Origin: Notolepis coatsorum
Lineage: Eukaryota; Chordata; Actinopteri; Aulopiformes; Paralepididae
Direction: 5' to 3'
Assembly: GCA_963971535.1 (NCBI GenBank)
Contig: OZ020591.1
Coordinates: 10,751,336-10,815,335, forward strand
Length of the DNA stretch: 64,000 nt
Shown: piece by piece, positions 9,901 through 17,149 of the stretch
Numbering within the stretch: the first letter of the stretch is position 1
Layout: each line of letters opens with the position of its first letter
Notes under the pieces: generated by a model
Seen by the model: the letters and a program-made list of their open reading frames with translations, nothing else
Told to the model about the DNA's origin: nothing
Database searches by the model: none
Made by a program: the position numbers and the translations under genes

Positions 9901-11837
9901 GCCAGCAACTCCTCCCTGACAAAGGCTGAAGCAAAAACAGAGTCAGACAAATTAATTTCATCACCTCTCTTTTTCAATTGAGCCCGAGTGACAACACTTG
10001 CAGAAAAAACTTCAGGGAAGTTCTGTGACAAGTCATCAGGCAGAGAATCTGTGTCTGGGTGATCCAACACTTCCAGCACAGCGTTCACCTGTCCTCCAGC
10101 TAAATCATTTCCCATGATAAAGGAAATGCCTTTAACTGGCAAGGAAGGTCTCACCCCTATTTTAAAGAAACCAGTGACCAAATCAGATTGTACATGAATA
10201 CAGTGTAACGGGGCTGGCACGAAACCCATCTCAATACCTTGAACTAGGACACTAGAACCACAGGAAGATTTCTCAGACAGAGGTAGTACATCAGAGAGGA
10301 TAAAGGATTGTGAGGCTCCAGTATCTCGTAAGATCTGAACTGTACACTGATCTTTTGGATCCCCTGTCAAGGAAACTAAACCCTTGGAAGTAAATGGCCT
10401 GAAACAAGGATCGAGAACATCCTGATCATTGTACATCTGTTGATCGGAATCAGGTGCCATTTTAATCAGACCAACCCCTTTGGGTTGCCTAAAGTTCTGA
10501 GAGGACGGTTGCTGCTTACGTTTCAATGTTAAACAGTCAGAAATAACATGACCAGATTTATGACAGTAGTAACATGTCCGCTCCTCTTTTGAGCGTGGAG
10601 GTGACATTCTTGGTCGGGGGTGTGTGAATTCTGAATGGTTGGGGACAGAAGGTCTCTGAGAGAAATCATGGGGGGGAAACGAGTCACGCCTATCAACAAA
10701 CACAGTTTTATGGGTTAGCGCAAACTCATCAGCTAATACAGCAGCTTGCTGCAGAGTGGACACTTTCTGCTCACTCAGGTAAATTACAATACGCTCTGGC
10801 AAACGATTCTTAAACTCTTCTAATAGAACGAGTTCTCTGAGAGAGTTAAGATCTGAGGCCTTGCTTGCTGCACACCATTTATCAAAGAGAGTTCCCTTCT
10901 CTCTAGCAAACTCTACAAAGGTCTGGTTGACAGCTCTCTTGTGACTGCGAAACCTCTGCCTATAAGCTTCGGGCACAAGCTCATATGCACGAAGGATGGC
11001 AGCCTTCACAGTATCATACAATAGACTATCTTCTAGGGAAAGTGTTGAACAAACCTCTTGGGCTTTACCAGTCAATTTGCATTGAAGCAACAAAGGCCAG
11101 ACCTCTCTTGGCCAGCGCAATGAAGCAGCAATACGCTCAAACACATTAAAATAAGTATCAACTTCTGTCTCTCGGAACGGAGGCACCAAAGCAATGTGTT
11201 TACTTATATCAAAAGTGTGTGATGAATAAGCTGTGGAGGAGGACATACCCGGGCCTTGTGGAGGAGTCGGTGTAGCAGAGTTGGATCCACTCCTTAGGAC
11301 TTCCAGCTCCAACCTCCGCAGTCTGAGCTCTTTTTCCACTTCATGCTCAAGCTCCAACCTACGAATGTTAACAGCCCTTTCATTTTCTGCCTCAAGCTCC
11401 ATTCTACGAAGCCGATACTCCGCCTCACGTGCTTGTGCCTTCTCCTGAGCCTCCATCTGGAGACGTGCTATTCTAACCTTGACCTGGGCCCCTTCTCGAG
11501 ACCCAGTTGACACAGGAGAGGTCAAGTGAAAATGTGGCAATGTGACGTTCACACCTGCCTTTTCAGCACCCTGGGCTTGCTCCTCAGAGGGCGGTGCTTC
11601 TGTAGGTTCACCAGGAGGACTTGCATGTTCATCAGAGACCGCAGGTAAAACAAGCGTCCCCTGCTCCAACAGCTTATCTACCACAAGACACCTGATATCC
11701 TGCTTAAGATGCTTTTGTTGAACCGAGAGTTGAAAATGTGTGGCAATCTCCACTAAGTCTGCTTTGCGGCAGCTATCTAGCGCTTCCCAAGTAGGATTGC
11801 TCAAGAATTTCCCCAGATCAAAAGTACTAACTGCCAT
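6936..11837 (-). CDS. gag-pol: Gypsy (Gmr1-like) Gag-Pol polyprotein, 1633 aa, single frame
   Basis: It starts MAVSTFDLGKFLSNPTWEAL and ends ADALSRS-stop. A charged coiled-coil-like segment (about residues 115-185, rich in E, R, L) is followed by a Gag core. A CCHC knuckle (CYYCHKSGHVISDC, about residue 420) binds RNA. The protease active site is DTGASQ (about 504). Next comes integrase: the HHCC-type zinc domain (about 775-810), then catalytic acids in VDCVGPL (about 838), QTDQGTNF (about 895) and LERWHQT (about 932). RT follows with YLDDLVVY (about 1367), then RNase H with EVDASG (about 1517) and TDHNPL to the end. Integrase upstream of RT is the reverse of ordinary Gypsy order. Gag and Pol share one frame, so Pol is not made by frameshifting here. 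There is no visible stop or frameshift, so the element may be active. No env-like frame was seen. Confidence 0.93.
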   Translation of the reverse strand: MAVSTFDLGKFLSNPTWEALDSCRKADLVEIATHFQLSVQQKHLKQDIRCLVVDKLLEQGTLVLPAVSDEHASPPGEPTEAPPSEEQAQGAEKAGVNVTLPHFHLTSPVSTGSREGAQVKVRIARLQMEAQEKAQAREAEYRLRRMELEAENERAVNIRRLELEHEVEKELRLRRLELEVLRSGSNSATPTPPQGPGMSSSTAYSSHTFDISKHIALVPPFRETEVDTYFNVFERIAASLRWPREVWPLLLQCKLTGKAQEVCSTLSLEDSLLYDTVKAAILRAYELVPEAYRQRFRSHKRAVNQTFVEFAREKGTLFDKWCAASKASDLNSLRELVLLEEFKNRLPERIVIYLSEQKVSTLQQAAVLADEFALTHKTVFVDRRDSFPPHDFSQRPSVPNHSEFTHPRPRMSPPRSKEERTCYYCHKSGHVISDCLTLKRKQQPSSQNFRQPKGVGLIKMAPDSDQQMYNDQDVLDPCFRPFTSKGLVSLTGDPKDQCTVQILRDTGASQSFILSDVLPLSEKSSCGSSVLVQGIEMGFVPAPLHCIHVQSDLVTGFFKIGVRPSLPVKGISFIMGNDLAGGQVNAVLEVLDHPDTDSLPDDLSQNFPEVFSASVVTRAQLKKRGDEINLSDSVFASAFVREELLAPTSDTADKPPTHSKVPPQTTVTSSDALKLPVTREMLITAQKADPSLAKCFSSLETEQRRELHSYFVDEGVLMRTWRSHGTRLAEHAQSEIGLPDQVPDWSTVYQIVVPAVYHQHVLFLAHDHPWSGHLGVTKTYNRILQHFFWPGLKSDVAQYCRTCSTCQITGKPNQVIPPAPLCPIPAVGEPFEHVIVDCVGPLPRTKAGNQFLLTIMCTATRFPEAIPLRRITAPVIIKALTKFFSTFGLPKVVQTDQGTNFLSRLFEQVLQSLGIRHIVSSAYHPETQGALERWHQTLKSMLRKYCLDTEKDWDEGVPLVLFAARETIQESLGFGPAELVFGHTVRGPLKVLKERFMSKGASTPTNVLDFVSQFRERLHQACSLAKEALSSSQRTMKRHYDEKAVSRSFQPGDKVLVLLPILGSALSARFSGPYAIDKKISDTDYVVRTPDRKRHSRVCHINMLKPYFSRDSVQVKTSDQTAGLAVSAVASTPIVPDSPDVSGEDVDGLELRNAAPQGARLSNTEMLLNLPTHLAHLPEEQREDITNLIQAYMALFGDVPSCTSVLAHDIKVNNAVPIKQHAYRVNITKRAMMQQEVDYLLKHGLAKPSCSPWSSPCLLAPKSDGTPRFCTDFRKVNAVTVPDSFPLPRMEDCIDNLGSATYVSKLDLLKGYWQVPLTPRASEISAFVTPDNFLQYTVMPFGMRNAPATFQRLVTLVLAGVPNCNAYLDDLVVYSTNWRDHMTTLQTVFDRLAGASLTLNLAKCEFGKATVTYLGKQVGQGQVRPVDAKISAITTFPVPTTRRELRRFLGMAGYYRGFCRNFSSVVTSLTSLCSPSKPFIWTADCQNAFDSVKALLCSSPVLSAPDFSLPFQLEVDASGVGAGGVLLQEDHDGVSHPVCYFSRKFNKHQLNYSTIEKETLAMLYALQHFEVYVGSSVLPVVVYTDHNPLVFLSRMYNHNQRLMRWALIVQNYNLSIKHKKGSDNVLADALSRS

Positions 11838-11949
11838 TATTTTTTCTTACACAAATGCCATTTTTACACAAAGTAATTAATAACTATACAAGTGTAAACA
11901 AACACAGTTCACCAAATCCATCAACCAACAATTGAACACGGGTTACAAA

Positions 11950-11967
11950 ATCCAGGCAAAGCCCCCA
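11950..11967 (-). promoter_or_regulatory. Candidate primer binding site of the Gmr1-like Gypsy
   Basis: On the minus strand, four bases after the 5' LTR, the sequence begins TGGGGGCTTTGCCTGGAT. It shares its first eight bases and several later ones with the classical tRNA-Pro primer site, but not all, so the tRNA is uncertain. Confidence 0.5.
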
Positions 11968-11971
11968 TTTA

Positions 11972-12712
11972 TGTTACGACCCCTGTGAGTCTAAGGGTAA
12001 AGGGCTGTAACATAACAGTTGGTTGACAGAAAAGATGGACCACGTTTGTAAACAACAATGATATTTATTGGTAAATGCAAAGGAAGCACATGTAGCTCAG
12101 GGGTGAGCCCAGGCCAAAACAACAAACAAACACCACTATACTCCAAATAAACACAATCTAATCTATGGTAAAAGAGATTACATTACCTAAACTACTCTTA
12201 CCTAACCAAAACAGGAGAAAACAATGTCCAAAGGAAATGGCAGCTCACCCCATCTGTGCTTCCTGAGAAAGAGAGAAAAACACATTAATTATACAGAAAC
12301 AAAAGCAGAATATATACAAAAACAAACTATAACTTAACAATGCTCTCTCTGTGGCCATACACACACAAGGAAATTACTACCAAGCCAAAAGGCCAATAAA
12401 CAAGATGCGATACTGTCAAAGTTACAGGTTTACCAAAATCACAACATGCCTAGCCTCATGCCAGAGAGAGAGAAAGACTGAAGGGAGAAAGCCATGTTTT
12501 AACAGGTGTGGGGTGATCCATGATTGGGGGGTGTGGATTGAGTGTTAGAGTCTGGAAAGCCAACCACCAATCACTGCTGTGTTGCAATAATGGAAGGATT
12601 GGCCTGGCAGGGACCAATGGGGAAGGGAACAATGGCTGGAGGGAGGAAACAAAATGGAGAACACACACACATGGAGACACACACTGGGGAATATATACAT
12701 TGGGATGTAACA
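11972..12712 (-). repeat. Gmr1-like Gypsy 5' LTR
   Basis: 741 bp, matching 5938-6678 along its length. It carries the minus-strand AATAAA at 12064-12069. Confidence 0.9.
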
Positions 12713-13695
12713 CAGGGCCACAGAGAATCTCTTCAGAGAACACAGTCATCTTGGCAGGTGGCTTTGAAAATGGTGAGGAGGTTAAGACGGTTAGCAAGTC
12801 AGGCGTTGACAGCTTGACAGATCTTTATAGTGACCAGGAGGAGGCTGACACAAGATTGGTGTTACATGTAATACACCTTGCACAGTCACATTCTCGTCTC
12901 ATTGTCAAATGTGATGATACAGATGTACTGGTTTTGCTTGTGTACTATTCAAGCAAAGGGATGTTTGGATCCTCAACAGTGTTCATGCACTCTGGACATG
13001 GCCCAAAGGAAAGATTTGTCCCAGTCTGTTCCATCGCTCAGAAGCTTGGAGCAGCACTTTGTGAGTGTTTACCTGCATGCCACGCCCTCACAGGTTGCGA
13101 TACCACAAGCAGCTTGTACAGAATTGGGAAGACCACTGCCTTCACAAGACTGAAGACCCATCTGAGTGAGTTAAAAGAAATGGCCAATTTTGGACTGTCT
13201 GAAAGCCTAGAGGAGGCTTTTCCTGTGGCAAGAAAGTATGCCCTCCTCCTGTATGGCCAAAAGAAAATGGAGAATGGACTTCCTTGCACCAACCTGGATG
13301 AGCTGAGGTACACACTAGCATCTACCACAGATTCATCAGCTGCAAATCTACCCCCAACAGAAGATGCCTTCCAGCAACATGTGTTGAGAGCCTTATACCA
13401 AACAGCAGTGTGGCGTCACAGCCATCTGGCCAAGCCTCTTCTATGGAACCCAGTTGGTAGAGGGTGGAGGCTCAGAGAAGATGGGTCCATTGAACCTGTC
13501 ATGTTCCAGAAAGCACCGGCACCTAAGGAAGTTCGAAACATCACCCACCTGTACTGTAAAGATGGAAACTGCAATGATGCCAGCAAATGCCAATGTCTTT
13601 CAGTGGGCTTGACTTGCACTGAGTTTTGCTCTTGCTCTTTCCCTGACTGCCAAAATATGATCCATTTTGTCACTGATGATAATGTGGATGAGTGA
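12713..13695 (+). pseudogene. Unnamed gene, 3' part: FEN1/XPG-like nuclease core and Cys-rich C-terminus
   Basis: It continues the frame broken at 5937 and ends with TGA 13693-13695. EEADTRL (about 12840) and KCDDTDVLVLL (about 12910) supply the acidic clusters expected in FEN1/XPG enzymes. HALTGCDTTSSLYRIGK (about 13083-13130) parallels the FEN1 GxDY...GIG helix-turn region that contacts DNA. The C-terminus (about 13555-13650) has nine regularly spaced cysteines in C-x-C and C-x3-C patterns, like tesmin/TSO1 CXC repeats. Seen: motifs and order. Known: FEN1-type metal ligands. Inferred: a structure-specific nuclease coupled to a DNA-binding Cys-rich tail. It could instead be a catalytically dead relative. 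Confidence 0.65.
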
Positions 13696-13718
13696 CAGTG
13701 ATGTGTTGCTGTAGATTG

Positions 13719-13726
13719 AAATAAAG
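13719..13726 (+). promoter_or_regulatory. Polyadenylation signal AATAAA
   Basis: AATAAA occurs about 25 bases after the TGA of the unnamed gene, followed by a T/G-rich stretch. This fits a real 3' end of that gene. Confidence 0.6.
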
Positions 13727-13739
13727 GTGTTCTATTTCA

Positions 13740-14558
13740 ATTTCAACCTGATTTAATTGGATCTTTGTTTCCATATGAAGTATCATAAAATGTATCATAT
13801 GAAATGTATAATTCATTAAATGTATTGTAAATATATTAACATAGACCAGAACATTACCTCAAGTGACTTTACTTTGCAGTAACATTGAATTTGTCAACAT
13901 GCTTCTCACCACTGATAATGGGCTTTGGACTGAAGACTTCATTATGTAAATGTTTCATTTTATTTAATTTAGGACACCACATACATTTACTGATGTAAAT
14001 CCCTGACCATGCATGCTATATTTACACATGTGGTATTGCTGGATTCAACACAACCACACCTTTCCGAAAAGCCCTCATCTGTGTTTCTATGACAATCCAT
14101 GGCAGAGGTACTACAAAGTAAATGAGAACATTCTGCAGAGATATTAATTTTTTACATTTCCGCTTATTTTAAGTATGTGTACATAGGTATATATTTCGTA
14201 CATGCATAAAGATATTCACATCCAGGTTTTTCTATTATGTTAAGCAACTGTCTGACTGCTAGCATGCCAATTTTGAAAGCTCTTGGAGCTTGTATTATTA
14301 ATCTACATGAGTTTATATGTCTCAACTCCCATACGGCCAGGCTATATTTTGGTTATTTTTTCCTTTGGGGGTGTATAACAATATCTATCAATTTACCTAT
14401 TTTTGCAGTAAAATATTTGTATACAAGAATCCATTTCATATATGAGAGACCTTAGAGATGAGGAAAAACAATGTTGTGTTTTGTTCTACCTCCGGTAGGG
14501 GTATCTCAACATTTTGGGGGCATTGTCACTAGGCTATATCCTTGAGGTGGCTCTTGAG
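13740..14558. other. Unassigned AT-rich sequence
   Basis: No open frame with recognisable content, RNA gene or repeat was seen. It may be 3' flank of the unnamed gene or an old decayed repeat. Confidence 0.5.
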
Positions 14559-15368
14559 CAGTGGTCACCAACCTTTTTAAGCCCAATATCACTTTTTTTG
14601 GTGAAGGCAAGATCTACCTATTGAAGCGTTGAGAGAAAAAGACAGCCAAGATTGTACTTTAAACTAAATGACTTGTATTTGCCTGTATTCTAATTACATG
14701 CAATGCTTTGGTCCAACATTAAAACGTCAAAGTAGAACTATTATGTACTTTCTCAGTCAGTGCTAAGTGCAGTCATCTTATGCAGCATCACTTTTCACAT
14801 CAAAACAAAAGTAGAACTGTAATGTGGACTTTCTCATATTATTAACATTGACAAACATATTTACAATTAGCATTTTATAAAGTAGAACTGTAATGTGTAC
14901 TTTCTAGTGCTAAGTGCAGTCAGTGCTAAGTGCAGCATCACTTTTCACATCAGAACAAAAGTAGAACTGTAATGTGGACTTTCTCATATTATTAACATTG
15001 ACAAACATATTTACAATTAGCATTTTATAAAGTAGAACTGTAATGTATACTTTCTCAGTCAGTGCTAAGTGCAGTCAGTGCTAAGTGCAGTCAGTGCTAA
15101 GTGCAGCATCATTTTCACATCAAAACAAAAGTAGAACTGCATGTATACTTTCTCAGTCAGTGCTAAGTGCAGCATCACTTTTCACATCAAAACAAAAGTA
15201 GAACTGTAATGTGTACTTTCTCAGTCAGTGCTAAGTGCAGTCAGTGCTAAGTGCAGTCAGTGCTAAGTGCAGCATCATTTTCACATCAAAACAAAAGTAG
15301 AACTGTATGTGTACTTTCTCAGTCAGTGCTAAGTGCAGCATCACTTTTCACATCAAAACAAAAGTAGA
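14559..15368 (+). mobile_element. hAT-like non-autonomous remnant with internal tandem repeats
   Basis: It begins CAGTGGTCACCAACC, a terminal sequence typical of hAT elements. From about 14650 it consists of related blocks containing AAAGTAGAACTGTAATGTG, TACTTTCTC and TCAGTGCTAAGTGCAG in varied numbers. A roughly 165-bp block is duplicated, and an 18-bp AGTCAGTGCTAAGTGC unit is repeated up to three times in a row. The other terminus is missing because an LTR begins at 15369. Confidence 0.5.
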
Positions 15369-15832
15369 TGTTATGGTTTGTAACCGACCTCAAACGCAAC
15401 GACACAGACAGGAAGTTCAGAGTTAGCCAAAAGCTAGGGCGTATTTATTTACAGAGTCACAAGATGGATGAGGTACAGTAATCAAAACAAACGGGGATCT
15501 GGCATGTGACGATGTAGCGGCTCTGCAGATACTCCCAGTAGATAGTGGTGAGGAATTGGCATGTGACGTTGTAGCGGCTCTGCAGATACTCCCAGCTTTC
15601 ACTCAGGGTGGAAAACGGAGAGAGAGAGAAATCAGAAACAGCCCAACGAACACACAGAGGCAGAGAGGTGACTGAGTCCAGTATTAATCCCAAGTGACTT
15701 GATCTTCGGTGTACCACACACAAGTTAGCTGAGTCCAGTGAAAAACAACACGGTATTCTTCAGTGTTATTCTAACACACAAATTAGCTGAGTCCAGTGCG
15801 AAACAAAACGGATATCTTCAGTGTTATCCTAA
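15369..15832 (-). repeat. LTR (solo-type), 3' portion, split by a Gypsy insertion
   Basis: On the minus strand this is the end of an LTR terminating ...CATAACA at 15369. AATAAA lies at 15444-15449. A 60-bp block containing CGGCTCTGCAGATACTCCCAG occurs twice (about 15500-15600). A block containing TTAGCTGAGTCCAGTG occurs repeatedly (about 15670-15830 and again right of the insertion). It joins 24573-25108 across the Gypsy element. Confidence 0.6.
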
Positions 15833-15923
15833 TGTAGCGTGATCGAATCTGCGTTGTGTCTGGTGTGAGGTGGACGTAGACTCAGACAATGGTACCCAGT
15901 TGATGGTTGTTTATTTGGTAATC

Positions 15924-16027
15924 CTGTTAATCAAAACAGCACGTACACAAGACATGGCGGCGTTAGCGACCGTCATCAAAGTGCAGTCCACCTCTTGCTC
16001 TCGTTCTCATCAAGCACAAAGAGAACG
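15924..16027 (-). other. Intronless duplicate of two LTR segments (exon-exon joined)
   Basis: Bases 15992-16027 (segment B, 36 bp) and 15924-15991 (segment A, 68 bp) are contiguous here. On the minus strand B precedes A. Exact copies occur at 16431-16466 (B) and 16186-16253 (A), where they are separated by 177 bp with GT...AG ends. The junction GAG/GTGGAC equals the precise removal of that intron. Segment A also carries GCCGCCATG, a good Kozak context opening a short frame. Confidence 0.85.
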
Positions 16028-16185
16028 CGCGCACATTTTAAAACAGCGCGCCGTCTACAGTTACAATCATTAATTACATGTAGCTCAGTACAAGTCAGCT
16101 TCAACAACAACATATGAAACAACATGAAATGAAAGGCAGTGTGTAGACATTAATTAAACCGAAATACAAAAACAACGGTTCATAC
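16028..16185 (-). other. Second candidate intron, 5' part only, ending at the duplicated cDNA-like block
   Basis: On the minus strand segment A is followed by AACAG/GTATGAACC, a good donor. In the intronless copy the same A is followed directly by GATTACC. No AG acceptor precedes the B copy at 16027, so this intron seems truncated by the inserted spliced block. Confidence 0.6.
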
Positions 16186-16253
16186 CTGTTAATCAAAACA
16201 GCACGTACACAAGACATGGCGGCGTTAGCGACCGTCATCAAAGTGCAGTCCAC

Positions 16254-16430
16254 CTGGTATTGCCAAACAGAATACTGAGTTAGTACACGAACGTACTATG
16301 GCTGGTTTACACAGGGCGAATTAATGTCATTACACAACAGAGTATCTCAGCACCAAAACCAAAACACAAATCAATTGTACAAGTTATACATTGCAATTAA
16401 ATCCCATATTAAGTAACCGAAAGCGCATAC
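16254..16430 (-). other. Candidate 177-bp intron inside the LTR
   Basis: On the minus strand it begins GTATGCGCTT and ends TTTGGCAATACCAG, flanked by GAG and GTGGAC. The spliced product is present 160 bp downstream in the same LTR. The same arrangement is in the other LTR, where the candidate intron is at 24016-24192. Confidence 0.75.
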
Positions 16431-16778
16431 CTCTTGCTCTCGTTCTCATCAAGCACAAAGAGAACGAGCCCTTGCGCCAGCGTGTCTCTTGTCAACAAGC
16501 CGGCTAAACCATTTTGTACATTAGTTGAACGTATTTACAATACAACAATTACTCAATGGAAAGATATCCTATCTTCTCTAAACCCATTATAAAAGACCCA
16601 AAAGGGATTTCGTTTGGAGAATTGGTAACTCAATGTGAGGAAATTAATATAAAGTAGTAACCAAGACACCCCTCCAAAACTCTAGAGTGGGCGCGGTCCA
16701 CTTTGTTCCTTCAAAGTAAAAGTGTTTCCATTTTGACCTACTTATTTAAGATAAAAGATACCAGTTTCTGTCCATGAT

Positions 16779-17149
16779 GATAAACCAAAGAAACAGAAAA
16801 TACAAAAAAAAATTACAATAAGTCAACGCGTCACATGTAACCCGGTGTATTCCCTTAATTCCAAACCTAGAAAATAGGTCGACCAGCTCAAAAGCTATCC
16901 GATAAAGGATCAGGAAAAATAAAGGGTAGCTAATCCCTCATCTAACCACAGGCAAAAAAACATGCCATGTACATATTTATACCATGGAATACACCAAAAT
17001 TACCAAATCATGTCTAATGCAATAGACAACCGTAACTACCAGTATGACTCAAAGAAAATCAAACAGCAAAATCAATGAAAGAAAAGAAGAAAAAAAATTA
17101 GTAATAAAAAGAACTACCCAAAAGAAAACAAAAAAAATTGTGTCATCTT
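16779..17149 (-). other. Gypsy 3' untranslated region
   Basis: AT-rich sequence between the pol stop and the 3' LTR, with several A-runs. A recognisable polypurine tract is not obvious at the LTR edge, consistent with loss of the LTR start there. Confidence 0.5.

Larger units (their letters stand above)
5938..12712 (-). mobile_element. Complete young Ty3/Gypsy retrotransposon, Gmr1-like (integrase before RT)
   Basis: It is a 6775-bp element with 741-bp LTRs at both ends, flanked by the 5-bp duplication caggg (5933-5937 and 12713-12717). The LTR termini are TGTTAC...GTAACA. The two LTRs have equal length and I saw no difference between them by eye, which means recent insertion. One uninterrupted gag-pol frame lies between. 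The domain order is Gag, protease, integrase, RT, RNase H, as described for Gmr1-like Gypsy elements of deuterostomes (first from Atlantic cod). It sits inside the unnamed gene in opposite orientation. Confidence 0.93.
15833..16778 (-). repeat. Gypsy 3' LTR, missing its first 28 bases
   Basis: It aligns without gaps to 23595-24540. The bases corresponding to 24541-24568 are absent, and a different A-rich sequence starts at 16779. It contains the AATAAA signal on the minus strand (15910-15915) and the exon/intron duplication annotated separately. Confidence 0.85.

Noticed and set aside
15870-16073. Small plus-strand protein, identical copy at 23632-23835
   Set aside because: It lies in the LTR on the strand opposite to the element and is repeated only because the LTR is repeated. 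No independent evidence.
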